A DNA stretch of 33,428 nucleotides from an uncultured Bacteroidaceae bacterium (GCA_905234745.1 CAJOJD010000002.1:214635-248062); one strand, 5' to 3'. Shown: positions 20,188-28,784, counted from the stretch's first letter. Notes: generated from the letters alone by a model not told the origin. Translations and numbers: made by a program.

Positions 20188-20370
20188 AAAGTTGACATCA
20201 TTTTGCCGGCCATTTACCGACGTTGTTTTACTACATTTTCAATTTTCGGCCGCGAAATTACACATTTCTCAGCCTCATTGTAGCGATGTCAACTTTCTGA
20301 ATCACATATTATTACTACAATTATACATTTTTAACCCCATTTGTAATCCGGGGATACCAAAACGGAACGC

Positions 20371-22359
20371 TTAATGCTTATCCTCCTTGTATGCGAATAT
20401 GCTCTTGGGGCACCACTCCATGTAATCAAAGTTCATCTCGGCGTTGGGATTCTCCAATACAAGCCTCATACGCAGATAGTAGGTCTTGTCGGCCTTGAAG
20501 TAATCGGTCGTGATTATACGGCGTGCTATCAGACCTCCGTTGTAATTGCGGAACGTCTGACCATCGGAGTTCATATCGCCCGTGTAATGGGAGTCCGGAC
20601 CCTTCATGTATCCGCGGTTGTGCATAGCCTTGTCATATGCGTCAATGGCAATGGTGTCGCCGTTGAAATCATCATCGGATTTCCAACGGATATTGGGGTT
20701 ATCGGCAGCCGAATAACGCAGGTCTGTGGGTATTCCGCAGGGAGCGAGCATGAGCGGGTCATCACCGACATAATTCTGGACAACGCCGCAACCGGCCGAT
20801 CCACGGTACGACAGACGAAGTTCCCAGGTACCGTCATGCGGTACGGGAGGCAGCTTGAGCATGATGTCATAATTACCCTGCAGGTCCAGTCCGTCCACCC
20901 ACATGCAGTAATCCTGATTGAACGAATGGAAATTCGTGGGCTGCAGGAATCCTACACCCTCATAATTGCTCTCGGTCTTTTTCTGGCGTGCGCCCGATGT
21001 CATGAAATCCGGAGAAAGAGTGCAGCAGTCAATCCTGAGACGACGGTCAAGAACGCTGTTCCTTATAAAATCAGAGTACTCCAGAATGTCATCGATATAG
21101 AACATATAGCCGTTGCAGCCCTCGTTCATGGTTTCAGCCTCAACCTCCGTTATCTTTATTCCACGATAGAAATCACGGCCTATCTCACCTGCACCGTCAG
21201 GACCTACGCCGCGACGGTTTATGTAAACGCCGTTGTAATCACCGGTTTCCATGATTCTTGAGAAACGCATCAGTGAATGCGGGAGATAGGTCTCATAGTA
21301 ATCCTCGGCATCAAGTAGTGAAGTTACCACCTTGGCCTTTATGATATCTTCGCGACAGTTGAAGTTCGTGATTGAAGGCACGCTGAAAGGCAGTATATGA
21401 TAACGTACAAAACGGCGCAGCGGACAGCGGTCATCGGACCATATGGTGTCATACTTGTCACCTAATGCATCATATTCCATCTTGTAGGAATCATGATACA
21501 CCCTGTTGGCATAATCTATCAGATCCTCAAGAGTCTCTATTCCATGCTGCCTGTAAACATCATCCGTTTCGGCCATGATGGTAAAGCCGAAATTCTTCTC
21601 CGGGACATAACGGATGGTATAGTCGGAACCGCCACCCTGCTTGATTATTCCCTCATAAGCCGAGTCGTAACTTACCGAATAAGTCTTGTCATGCCATTTC
21701 TGAAGCGAATCCTGAAGACATACCAGATCCAGCGCATTGTAGAACAGGCTCACTTTGGGATTTGACTTGACGATATCATAAATGTAATCACCCGATACCC
21801 TTATCACATTGTCCACCACATGGACTACACCATTCTGCACGGTATCATCATCGTCTATCACTATGCTCTCCCTGTTGATTGTGGGGCGTGCCTTGATGAT
21901 GCCGTTGGACAGGGTATCCTCCATGTAACCCATGACAAGGAAACGGTTAAGCCTGTTGACCGATGGCAGACCGCCCTCATTCTGGTCTTTAAGGAACAGG
22001 GTGGTATTGATAAGATGGGTTCTGGCTATGGTATCGCAATCCTCGAACGACAGCGAATCGACAGAACTTATGTTTCTTGATTCAAGATATTTCTCAAAAG
22101 CCCTGTCTGTGGGAGCAAAACAGGTGTAATTACCGTAAGTTTCCAACTCACCGTATACTCTGGCTTTCTTAAGGACCTTGAGGAACGAATCAAAACGCTG
22201 GGCCGTATCCTGCTCAAGGTAATCGACTACGGTCTGTCCCTGGAACACATAATATGTGCCCGGGTGCTGCTCACTCCATATGTCTGAGCAGGCTACAAAC
22301 AATGCAGAAAAGGCTACTGCAAAGAGTGCTTTACGTAAAAACAAGCAAGTTCTTTTCAT
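20371..22359 (-). CDS. Fasciclin (FAS1) domain lipoprotein
   Basis: Predicted lipoprotein: signal peptide MKRTCLFLRKALFAVAFSALFVAC with a lipobox cysteine at about residue 24. A FAS1-type segment follows (TVVDYLEQDTAQRFDSFLKVLKKA ... YGNYTCFAPTDRAFEKYL ... THLINTTLF ... NGVVHVVDNVI), and a second degenerate FAS1-like block may occupy about 190-360 (RRFVRYHILPF). The rest, to residue 662, matches no domain I recognise. FAS1 proteins usually act in adhesion or at the cell surface; a SusD/SusC locus is not seen nearby. ATG at 22359 fits the signal peptide; extending to 22569 would run antisense through tRNA-Val and is rejected. Confidence 0.82.
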   Translation of the reverse strand: MKRTCLFLRKALFAVAFSALFVACSDIWSEQHPGTYYVFQGQTVVDYLEQDTAQRFDSFLKVLKKARVYGELETYGNYTCFAPTDRAFEKYLESRNISSVDSLSFEDCDTIARTHLINTTLFLKDQNEGGLPSVNRLNRFLVMGYMEDTLSNGIIKARPTINRESIVIDDDDTVQNGVVHVVDNVIRVSGDYIYDIVKSNPKVSLFYNALDLVCLQDSLQKWHDKTYSVSYDSAYEGIIKQGGGSDYTIRYVPEKNFGFTIMAETDDVYRQHGIETLEDLIDYANRVYHDSYKMEYDALGDKYDTIWSDDRCPLRRFVRYHILPFSVPSITNFNCREDIIKAKVVTSLLDAEDYYETYLPHSLMRFSRIMETGDYNGVYINRRGVGPDGAGEIGRDFYRGIKITEVEAETMNEGCNGYMFYIDDILEYSDFIRNSVLDRRLRIDCCTLSPDFMTSGARQKKTESNYEGVGFLQPTNFHSFNQDYCMWVDGLDLQGNYDIMLKLPPVPHDGTWELRLSYRGSAGCGVVQNYVGDDPLMLAPCGIPTDLRYSAADNPNIRWKSDDDFNGDTIAIDAYDKAMHNRGYMKGPDSHYTGDMNSDGQTFRNYNGGLIARRIITTDYFKADKTYYLRMRLVLENPNAEMNFDYMEWCPKSIFAYKEDKH

Positions 22360-22400
22360 AAGTTTATATTGGTTAGTCTTGAAAATCCTTTTTAATGCCT

Positions 22401-22408
22401 CAAATATA
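22401..22408 (-). promoter_or_regulatory. -7 element for the fasciclin lipoprotein
   Basis: TATATTTG on the minus strand matches TAnnTTTG and lies about 42 nt before the ATG at 22359. The -33 region is only TTCTG-like, so this is a moderate call. Confidence 0.5.
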
Positions 22409-22465
22409 GTATAAATATTCGAATATAGCAGAACCGCCAAGTATTGCAGATTCGGGAAATTGGTG

Positions 22466-22473
22466 TACCTTTG
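22466..22473 (+). promoter_or_regulatory. Promoter -7 element of tRNA-Val(GAC)
   Basis: TACCTTTG fits TAnnTTTG. ATTG, 19 nt upstream (22443-22446), is close to the TTTG -33 box. Transcription would start near 22480, just before the tRNA at 22494. Confidence 0.65.
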
Positions 22474-22493
22474 CAGCGCCTCAGGGCAGTACC

Positions 22494-22568
22494 GATCCTT
22501 TAGCTCAGTTGGTTTAGAGCGCTTGCTTGACAGGCAAGAGGTCAGCAGTTCAAATCTGCTAAGGATCA
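22494..22568 (+). tRNA. tRNA-Val (anticodon GAC)
   Basis: Acceptor strands GATCCTT and AAGGATC pair perfectly. The D arm has TAGCTCAGTTGGTTTAGAGC, the anticodon stem CTTGC/GCAAG holds loop TTGACAG (anticodon GAC), and the T arm is AGCAG-TTCAAAT-CTGCT. The discriminator is A; CCA is not encoded in full. Confidence 0.95.
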
Positions 22569-22570
22569 CA

Positions 22571-22604
22571 AAAAGGGAGCGGTCGCATGACCGCTCTCTT
22601 TTTA
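22571..22604 (+). terminator. Terminator of tRNA-Val(GAC)
   Basis: Stem GAGCGGTC/GACCGCTC (22577-22584 with 22589-22596), loop GCAT, extended by AAAAGG pairing with the following TCTTTTT run. Placed 3-8 nt after the tRNA. Confidence 0.88.
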
Positions 22605-22629
22605 TGATCCTTTTTCCGACCTTCTTTTA

Positions 22630-22682
22630 TTTCGCTACGCGAAAGCGCTCACTTTGTTCGCTTGGCGGCCCTCCGGGACCGC
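22630..22682 (-). other. Two hairpins in the spacer between convergent tRNA-Val genes
   Basis: On the minus strand, downstream of tRNA-Val(CAC), come a 7-bp stem GCGGTCC/GGGCCGC with a CGGA loop and one G-U pair (22665-22682), then TTTCGC/GCGAAA with a 3-nt loop (22630-22644). No T tract follows the first hairpin. They may end or process the tRNA transcript; nothing coding is supported here. Confidence 0.5.
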
Positions 22683-22703
22683 GTTTGGGGCGAATTTGCT
22701 TTG

Positions 22704-22778
22704 TGTTTCGTGGCGGATTCGAACCGCCGACCTCTTGCGTGTGAAGCAAGCGCTCTGAACCGGCTGAGCTAACGAAAC
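22704..22778 (-). tRNA. tRNA-Val (anticodon CAC)
   Basis: On the minus strand GTTTCGT pairs with ACGAAAC as acceptor, discriminator A. The anticodon stem CTTGC/GCAAG holds loop TTCACAC (anticodon CAC), and the T arm GGCGG-TTCGAAT-CCGCC is perfect. Convergent with the GAC isoacceptor, with which it shares much of the D and anticodon arms. Confidence 0.95.
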
Positions 22779-22796
22779 ATTGTATCTTTTGCTAGG

Positions 22797-22804
22797 CAAA
22801 GATA
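22797..22804 (-). promoter_or_regulatory. -7 element of tRNA-Val(CAC)
   Basis: TATCTTTG on the minus strand fits TAnnTTTG and lies 19 nt before the tRNA 5' end. It sits just past the stop codon of the lipoprotein gene at 22809. The -33 region is not clear. Confidence 0.55.
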
Positions 22805-22808
22805 CTAC

Positions 22809-23576
22809 TTATTCCCAATATTCGAACTCACGCACAAGTACTTCGACCGGCAGACGGTACTCGTTGTAGGTACGGCAGTCTTTCCAGTTGCCGTGCTCGT
22901 CCAGATCACCGTATTGGGTATAGGTTACAGTCTCCTCTTCCTTGCCATCGGCCCCGTTGTGAGTCAGGATGTGCTTCTCTATCACGTTGTGATTTTCATC
23001 AAAGATGTTGGTCTCGATGGTCTTGTTGCCGGTCTTGGGTTCCTTGATGATGATCTTGGCGGGATATCCCTGACGGTCTGTCTTGATTATGCTGATGGTC
23101 GTTACCTCGCCGTCCTCTGTTACTACGGATTTGTGCCTGTTAAAGAAAGAACTCTTCTTTACCTTCATGTGGGTTGTACGGCCGTTCATCTCCTTGTTGT
23201 ACTCAAGAGTTCCTTTGTTCTCGGCCATCAGCGAGATGCGTGCAACGGGACGGGTACCGGCTTTCTGGACACTGCGTACACAGACGTCACCTTCAAACAG
23301 GCTTTCGGCCTGAGTCACGAAACGCTCTGCGCTGTCCTGCACGGCCGAGTATATCTCATTTCCGTAAACATCATAAATAGATGTGTTGATGTACATGATA
23401 TCGCTGCCGCGCTGGTTGGCGTACCATATCTCGGGCATCAGGTGCCAGATGGTTACTTTCTGGACGCGTCCGTTCATTCCGCCGAACGGCAGTTCCTTGT
23501 AATCACTGCATGACGTAAACATGACTGAACAGAGTACAGCCACGATCATTGCAGACAGTAATACCTTTCTTTTCAT
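22809..23576 (-). CDS. Predicted lipoprotein of unknown function
   Basis: 255 residues. The N-terminus is a lipoprotein signal with Cys at about 23 (VMFTSC-SDYKE). The mature part begins with a MNGRVQKVTIWHL segment and ends with a motif typical of Bacteroidetes repeat lipoproteins (YGDLDEHGNWKDCRTYNEYRLPVE...EFEYW), in which asparagine-aspartate-glycine turns alternate with strands. No enzyme motif is seen. Its ATG overlaps the stop of the DUF3109-type gene upstream by 4 nt, so the two are probably cotranscribed. Confidence 0.75.
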   Translation of the reverse strand: MKRKVLLSAMIVAVLCSVMFTSCSDYKELPFGGMNGRVQKVTIWHLMPEIWYANQRGSDIMYINTSIYDVYGNEIYSAVQDSAERFVTQAESLFEGDVCVRSVQKAGTRPVARISLMAENKGTLEYNKEMNGRTTHMKVKKSSFFNRHKSVVTEDGEVTTISIIKTDRQGYPAKIIIKEPKTGNKTIETNIFDENHNVIEKHILTHNGADGKEEETVTYTQYGDLDEHGNWKDCRTYNEYRLPVEVLVREFEYWE

Positions 23577-24154
23577 ATTATGTTCTGTTTCTTCATTTCA
23601 CTTACGGTAAGTTCCAATTCATCATACCAATCCTGTCCGAACCGGCGGATGAGAGGCTCCTTAAGACACCTGTAAACCGGGATATGTTCCCTGTGTCCCT
23701 TAATAACGGCTGCCTGGCACACATCCCACCTGTCATAATTCAGACCCAGGTACGGACCGATCTTCTTTACGCGGATAGGATAAAGGTGGCATGAAACGGG
23801 TTTCATGAAACTGACCTTTCCCTCGCGGTAAGCCTTCTCAATCGCGCAGTAGCAGCATCCGTTCTCATCGTAGCAGGTAAAGACGCAATCCTTGCCGTTC
23901 ACAATCTGGGTAACCAGTTCGCCCTCGGGATCCGGATAGGCAATACCCTTCTCCTGAATGGCCTTAAGGGCATCGGCCGATAACATATCGCTGATAACCG
24001 GCAGGATCCGTTCTATCTCTGCAATCTCATCGGTAGTTACGGGTGCGCCGGCATCGCCTTCAACGCAGCAGGCTCCGTGACATTTGCGCAAATCACAGCA
24101 GAACTCCTTGGTTATGACATCGAGCGATACTATCGTGTCTTGGATCTGTACCAT
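23573..24154 (-). CDS. DUF3109-type cysteine-rich protein
   Basis: 193 residues with a conserved cysteine pattern: CCDLRKCHGACC near the N-terminus, then DCVFTCYDENGCCYCAIEKAYREG and CHLYPIRVKK in the middle. This matches the DUF3109 family, which is related to YkgJ-like proteins thought to bind zinc or iron-sulfur. No activity is established. ATG at 24154. A -7-like TAAATTTG at 24162-24169 would place the transcript start within a few bases of the start codon. Overlaps the downstream lipoprotein gene by ATGA. Confidence 0.85.
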   Translation of the reverse strand: MVQIQDTIVSLDVITKEFCCDLRKCHGACCVEGDAGAPVTTDEIAEIERILPVISDMLSADALKAIQEKGIAYPDPEGELVTQIVNGKDCVFTCYDENGCCYCAIEKAYREGKVSFMKPVSCHLYPIRVKKIGPYLGLNYDRWDVCQAAVIKGHREHIPVYRCLKEPLIRRFGQDWYDELELTVSEMKKQNII

Positions 24155-24208
24155 CGGAGGGCAAATTTAATGATTTTATTGCTATCTTAGCGGCAAATTC
24201 TGTAAATC

Positions 24209-24685
24209 ATGTGGTCAACCGTTTTGATAGTCCTCGCCTTTATTCTGTGCGTTTTAGGCATAATAGGCAGTATAGTTCCCGGTATGCCCGGACCGCCGCT
24301 CAGTTGGGTGGGCCTGCTGTGCATTTATCTGAGTCACAGGATGGGAGGATCGGACATGACAATGACGTTTCTTCTTATCTGGCTGGGAATTACCATCATT
24401 GTAACCATCCTGGATTACATCGTTCCGGCCAAGGTAACCAAGCTGGCGGGCGGGTCCAAAGCCGGCAGCAGGGGTGCCATGATCGGCATGATAATAGGTA
24501 TATTTTTTACTCCGTTAGGCATGATTCCCTGCAGCCTTATAGGCGCATTCCTGGCAGAGATGTTTCAGGAGAACAAACCGGCAGGTGATGCGCTGAAATC
24601 GGCTTTGGGTTGTTTTCTGGGCTTTCTGATAGGTACCGGCATGAAACTGCTGGCATCGGGTATGATGATGTACTACTTATTCTGA
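24209..24685 (+). CDS. DUF456-type small membrane protein
   Basis: 158 residues, almost wholly hydrophobic, with about four helices: 4-26, 52-72, 87-110 and 128-157. The glycine-proline loop SIVPGMPGPPLSWVGLL and the GGSKAGSRGAMIGMIIGIFFTPLGMIPCSLIGAFLAE segment are characteristic of DUF456. Function unknown. Divergent from the DUF3109 gene across 54 bp, which contains a TATCTTAG that may be its -7 element (24183-24190). Confidence 0.85.
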   Translation: MWSTVLIVLAFILCVLGIIGSIVPGMPGPPLSWVGLLCIYLSHRMGGSDMTMTFLLIWLGITIIVTILDYIVPAKVTKLAGGSKAGSRGAMIGMIIGIFFTPLGMIPCSLIGAFLAEMFQENKPAGDALKSALGCFLGFLIGTGMKLLASGMMMYYLF

Positions 24686-24694
24686 AAAATGTTT

Positions 24695-24702
24695 TAACTT
24701 TG
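24695..24702 (+). promoter_or_regulatory. -7 element for the glycine-rich hydrolase
   Basis: TAACTTTG matches TAnnTTTG and lies 53 nt before the ATG at 24756, beginning 9 nt after the DUF456 stop. No clear -33 box. Confidence 0.5.
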
Positions 24703-24755
24703 CCCGACTTGTAAGGTATTATATACGGAACATTACTTCTTAATTACACAATAAA

Positions 24756-25802
24756 ATGAAAAAGAACATTCTTCTCGTAGCGGCTATTATGATGTCGCTT
24801 ACAGGTTTCGCCCAGTTCCCGGGCGGTGGTTTTGGTGGTGGTATGCCTCAGGGCGGATTCGGCGGCGGAATGCCTCAGGGCGGTTTCGGCGGTTTCGGCG
24901 GATTCGGTGGTCCTCAGGGTGCTGCTCAGGTTGAGTGCTCCGAGAAATTCACTGACATCAACTACGCCGGTGACGACGGTCAGGTTTATCACATGCTTGA
25001 CATCTACCTGCCTAAGGAGGTTAAGGATAAGTATCCCGTTGTCGTACACATCTACGGTAGTGCTTGGGGCAGCAACAGTTCCAAGGGTATGGCCGATGTA
25101 ACCACAATCGGTCAGGCTCTGCTCAATGCCGGTTATGCAGTAGTTTGCCCGAACCACCGTTCAATCGCTGACGGCAAGTGGCCCGCACAGGTTAACGATA
25201 TCAAGGCCGTTATCCGCTTTATCCGCGCTAACGCCGACAAGTACAAATTCGACACCTCATTCATCGCAATATCAGGATTCTCATCAGGTGGTCATCTGAG
25301 TGCCGTTACAGCTCTGTCAAACGGTGTCAAGGTTGCCAAGCGCGGAACTGCCGAGTATGATATTGAGGGTAACGTAGGCCCCTACACCAAGGAGTCAAGC
25401 ATGGTCAACGCATTCTGCGACTGGTCAGGCCCCACAGAGCTTCTGCACATGGACTGCGGCAACGCCATGATATTCGGTGGTCCCGGTAACACCCCCGAGG
25501 AGCAGCTTATCGGCGCTCCCAAGGAGGGCAACGAGGATAAGTTCATGCTGCTGAGTGCCACCGGCTTCCTGGATAAGAACGATGTGGCCGGTTACATGTT
25601 CCACGGTGATTCAGATCCCATTGTAGCATCATGCGTAAGCCAGTACCTCTATGACGAGATGCAGAAGGCAGGCGTAGAGAGTTACATAGTACGCGTACCC
25701 GAGGGCAGCCACGGCGGCGCCGCTATGTACACCGAGGAGAACCTCAAGAAGATGACCGACTTCCTGGACGCTCAGCGCGCCAAGGCATCAAAGAAAAAAT
25801 AA
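24756..25802 (+). CDS. Secreted alpha/beta-hydrolase (esterase-like) with glycine-rich N-terminus
   Basis: 348 residues. A signal peptide (MKKNILLVAAIMMSLTGFAQ) is followed by a Gly/Phe/Met-Pro-Gln-rich tract (21-57), then an esterase/lipase fold. The nucleophile elbow is GFSSG at 174-178 (Ser176), the acid is probably in HGDSDPI, and the histidine in GSHGG near the C-terminus. In place of the HGGG oxyanion motif of hormone-sensitive-lipase-like esterases it has HIYGSAWGSNSS. It resembles carbohydrate (feruloyl or acetyl) esterases of gut Bacteroidales, but the substrate cannot be read from the sequence. It stands alone, with a terminator after it. Confidence 0.85.
   Translation: MKKNILLVAAIMMSLTGFAQFPGGGFGGGMPQGGFGGGMPQGGFGGFGGFGGPQGAAQVECSEKFTDINYAGDDGQVYHMLDIYLPKEVKDKYPVVVHIYGSAWGSNSSKGMADVTTIGQALLNAGYAVVCPNHRSIADGKWPAQVNDIKAVIRFIRANADKYKFDTSFIAISGFSSGGHLSAVTALSNGVKVAKRGTAEYDIEGNVGPYTKESSMVNAFCDWSGPTELLHMDCGNAMIFGGPGNTPEEQLIGAPKEGNEDKFMLLSATGFLDKNDVAGYMFHGDSDPIVASCVSQYLYDEMQKAGVESYIVRVPEGSHGGAAMYTEENLKKMTDFLDAQRAKASKKK
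24817..24922 (+). repeat. Tandem glycine-rich coding repeat
   Basis: Imperfect units encode GGGMPQGGF twice, then GGF three times, ending GGPQG. The DNA units differ mostly at third positions, so the repeat is old rather than a fresh slippage product. It forms residues 21-57 of the hydrolase. Confidence 0.75.
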
Positions 25803-25812
25803 TCTGAACAGA

Positions 25813-25856
25813 TAAAAAGAGAAACGCGGGATTCACAGTCCCGCGTTTCTTTTTTA
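25813..25856. terminator. Bidirectional terminator between hydrolase and M56 gene
   Basis: Stem GAAACGCGGGA/TCCCGCGTTTC (25821-25831 with 25839-25849), loop TTCACAG, A-rich on the left and T-rich on the right. It serves the plus-strand hydrolase and the minus-strand M56 gene, whose TAA (25854-25856) abuts the T tract. Confidence 0.92.
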
Positions 25857-28730
25857 TTCCACTATCGGCTCCAGAGTCATCTGCATGATATCACCGTTCT
25901 TTATTTCTTCAACTCCGAATCTGACTGGAGCCATGATATAGAAATGATTTCTTCCTCCGTAGTTATCGTAATATGGAGAATCCTTATCAATAATCTCCTC
26001 TATGACTCTGAATATCATTTGGTTCTTCTTAATCTTCAGAACCAACAGGTCTGGCGCATCAGGATCTTTTGCCATATCGGTTCCTTTCAATTCCTTTATC
26101 TCTGACGGATGTTTCCAAACCAAATCATATTTGCCATTGGGGAACAGACCGGATTCGTCACCGGCAAATGTTATCTTTTCTTTTTCATCAACAGTAACCT
26201 TTACTATCTTCAATGGCTTGAAACCGATAGCCTCATCATCCTCTACAACAGCTGTATGGACTTCAGCACTATAGGTACCCTGGATAATATCACCAACATT
26301 TTCTATCGTTATTCCTTCAGGCTTTCCCGGTTGCCACAGCTTGATGCTTACCGGCTCATGGCATACCGATCCGGAGAGCGTAGGAATACCCTCATCCCAC
26401 TCCTCCTCGGAAATGGCAGGGAATATCACCTGATAAGGAGATGATACCCAGTCTCCGTGACGGTCAAAGTCCTCATTTACCGGAAGTCCTTCAATCCTTA
26501 TGGCATCCAGAACCTTTCCGTTGGCAAGAGTCAGTTTGTAGTCATTGCCTATATGTCCGGGGAACGAGTGGTTTGCCCTGATGTACATAAGGCAGTAGAC
26601 GGTTGTCTCATCCTCGCCAAAATCAACCCTGTCGGCGGCAAACTCATCCTTGACATCATCATTGAGATGTGTGGTCTTAAGATAGGTATGTCCATTAACT
26701 TCAATACTGCGTACATTATCAAACATGCTGACATCCTCTGTCACCTGGATCTTCTTCATGTTTATGTTCAGCGTCTTCTCCCTGAAATTGATGTTCTTGA
26801 CATCCTTGGGCAGAGCCGGGAAGTGTATGGTCTGACAAACGAATCCGTATGTAGGATTCCAGAAATAGTGATTCAGGAAATCGTCCATTCCTTCATTCTT
26901 TATCTCTTTAATCCATTGGCCGTTAACCTCAATCTCACATTCGCTCAAACCGGTCACCCACTGATCCCTGTACTGATGGGTGGTGAACACCATAATAAAT
27001 TCATCATCGGCATTGACCAGATTCATGTAAATCCAGTCATCCTCGGGATTATAGAAAACCTTGGGGTCGTGGATATGCAATCCCTTGCCATAATACTTCT
27101 CTGTCAGGTCATACAGCATCTGCTTTGCCGCTGTCTTTGCATCCATACCCGGATAATGGCTTTCAATGTTGAAGTTCTTGGGAATGATGGTGATATTATG
27201 ATCAAAACCACTTCTGGGATTAATAGATACACCAATTCCTACTGGCACAGCTCTGATTTCTTCTTCTTCAATATCGGTTACAATTGAGAACTGATCAATA
27301 CCACGGCCAAAAGTGGCTTGGGACAGGATGTCCGCATCCCTAGCACTCATTTTATCGGGATAAATGGATACGCCGTGTCCATCGAACAGGTTTATCCACT
27401 TCTTCATCAGATTGATATCACCGGTAATTGAAGGTGTGGGATACTTGATGTATGAGCTGTCACCAAACATTGCTGCCAAGCGATTATTTGACTTAAGGTT
27501 GCAGTTCAACTCAAACCTGTACTGTCCGCCGCCCAAGTCGAATATGCGTGCGGCACGATACTCAGGCATGGTCATCTGGGTAAGGATCTCGTCGTTGTTG
27601 GCAACGCTTATGCGGATACCTTTTGCCACAAGCTGCTCGGCCAGAGGCTGGACCTCGGCCAGACCTTCAATGGGATAGGTGTACATGAGGGTCATGCGGG
27701 TGGTCTTGAAATCCTTGTAGTTGGCAAGATAATCTGCCAATTCGCTGACCTTCATGCTGGCCTCGACACCGTTGAAAGTTCTTACTTTACAGGTTCCGTC
27801 CTGGTAAATCCAGGTCTTACCGTCTTCAAATACCGGCCAGCGGAAAGTGCTGTCCTCGGCCATAGCCACATTTGCAGTCGCAAACAAGAAGAAATACGCG
27901 ATTGCAGGGATGAACAGGACTCTGAGCCTGCTCCATCCGTTTGATTGCTTTTTGTCCATCATATCTATTCTCTTTTTTAGGTTGGATTGCTTAAGCCAAC
28001 TGGTCATAGCCATTCCGCGGCTGGCAGCTACTGCGTTAACCAGCATGAGTTTATACTCCTTGGGATTGGCTCCGCTGTCAATCACCGCGCGGTCTGCCTC
28101 ATACTCGTGTATGAGCTCAAACTCCTTGCGCAGCAGTATCATTACCGGATTGAACCATTGGAATGCCGTCATGACATCGGCCATAAGAAGGTCCAGAGAG
28201 TGCCAGCGGTGTGCATGCAGGTTCTCATGTTTCCAGACCGATGCGTTCTCAGATTCCAGCCACTCGTGCGGCATGACGATGAACCGCATCCAGTTGAGCG
28301 GTCCGGGAATCTGGTCGGACTCGATTACGTCAACGCCTTCGGCGCGGTCGGCATAACGGCCCTTGCGTATGATGCGTGACATAGTCCATACTGAAAAACC
28401 CTTTTTAATGAGCACGAACAGCACACCTGCCCCGTACAACACCAAAAGTATTGCAAACAGGTTTACGGGTGCAGATGTCTGTGCGGCTGTTGCATCCATG
28501 TCAGATACAACCAACTGGGTGTTCTCTTCCACTGCGCCTGCATTATCGGCTGCAATGGGTTGTCTTGTAATATGGAAGAGAGGCAAAACAAAGGAGAGAA
28601 GAGCAATGGTTATCAGAACCAACCGGTTAAAGCGGTGGAACGTCTCACGTCCCAGCAGCAGACGGTAACCGCCAAACAGCACGGCTACAAGAACTGCCAC
28701 CTTGACCTGATATATTAACAATGCCTCCAT
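25854..28730 (-). CDS. BlaR1/MecR1-like M56 metallopeptidase with large C-terminal sensor region
   Basis: 958 residues. The first 290 or so are an M56 membrane protease: membrane helices at about 6-24, 36-52, 90-108 and 270-291, and the zinc site HENLH (168-172) with a downstream HEYEAD (208-213). In BlaR1/MecR1 systems this protease inactivates the BlaI-type repressor encoded next door. Instead of a penicillin-binding sensor, residues about 292-958 form a long extracytoplasmic region that I do not recognise; it lacks SxxK/KTG motifs. Two similar N-terminal segments (FRWPVFEDGKTWIYQDGTC) suggest beta-rich domains. It follows the BlaI-like gene by 54 bp. No target gene such as a beta-lactamase is adjacent. 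Confidence 0.85.
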   Translation of the reverse strand: MEALLIYQVKVAVLVAVLFGGYRLLLGRETFHRFNRLVLITIALLSFVLPLFHITRQPIAADNAGAVEENTQLVVSDMDATAAQTSAPVNLFAILLVLYGAGVLFVLIKKGFSVWTMSRIIRKGRYADRAEGVDVIESDQIPGPLNWMRFIVMPHEWLESENASVWKHENLHAHRWHSLDLLMADVMTAFQWFNPVMILLRKEFELIHEYEADRAVIDSGANPKEYKLMLVNAVAASRGMAMTSWLKQSNLKKRIDMMDKKQSNGWSRLRVLFIPAIAYFFLFATANVAMAEDSTFRWPVFEDGKTWIYQDGTCKVRTFNGVEASMKVSELADYLANYKDFKTTRMTLMYTYPIEGLAEVQPLAEQLVAKGIRISVANNDEILTQMTMPEYRAARIFDLGGGQYRFELNCNLKSNNRLAAMFGDSSYIKYPTPSITGDINLMKKWINLFDGHGVSIYPDKMSARDADILSQATFGRGIDQFSIVTDIEEEEIRAVPVGIGVSINPRSGFDHNITIIPKNFNIESHYPGMDAKTAAKQMLYDLTEKYYGKGLHIHDPKVFYNPEDDWIYMNLVNADDEFIMVFTTHQYRDQWVTGLSECEIEVNGQWIKEIKNEGMDDFLNHYFWNPTYGFVCQTIHFPALPKDVKNINFREKTLNINMKKIQVTEDVSMFDNVRSIEVNGHTYLKTTHLNDDVKDEFAADRVDFGEDETTVYCLMYIRANHSFPGHIGNDYKLTLANGKVLDAIRIEGLPVNEDFDRHGDWVSSPYQVIFPAISEEEWDEGIPTLSGSVCHEPVSIKLWQPGKPEGITIENVGDIIQGTYSAEVHTAVVEDDEAIGFKPLKIVKVTVDEKEKITFAGDESGLFPNGKYDLVWKHPSEIKELKGTDMAKDPDAPDLLVLKIKKNQMIFRVIEEIIDKDSPYYDNYGGRNHFYIMAPVRFGVEEIKNGDIMQMTLEPIVE

Positions 28731-28784
28731 TATATTCTCTTGAATTAATTATTAGTAAAAGGTATGATCGGGTTTGTTGAGGAT

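Noticed and set aside
20325-20370. Terminator after the fasciclin gene
   Set aside because: CCCC/GGGG can pair but the stem is short with a long loop and no solid T tract.
22360-22569. 70-residue extension of the fasciclin lipoprotein
   Set aside because: It runs antisense through tRNA-Val(GAC), and the ATG at 22359 begins a proper lipoprotein signal peptide.
22460-22744. 94-codon plus-strand frame over the tRNA-Val pair
   Set aside because: It covers two tRNA genes and hairpins; no protein resemblance.
24817-24922. CRISPR or satellite array
   Set aside because: The repeat is in frame, encodes Gly-rich protein sequence and has no unique spacers.
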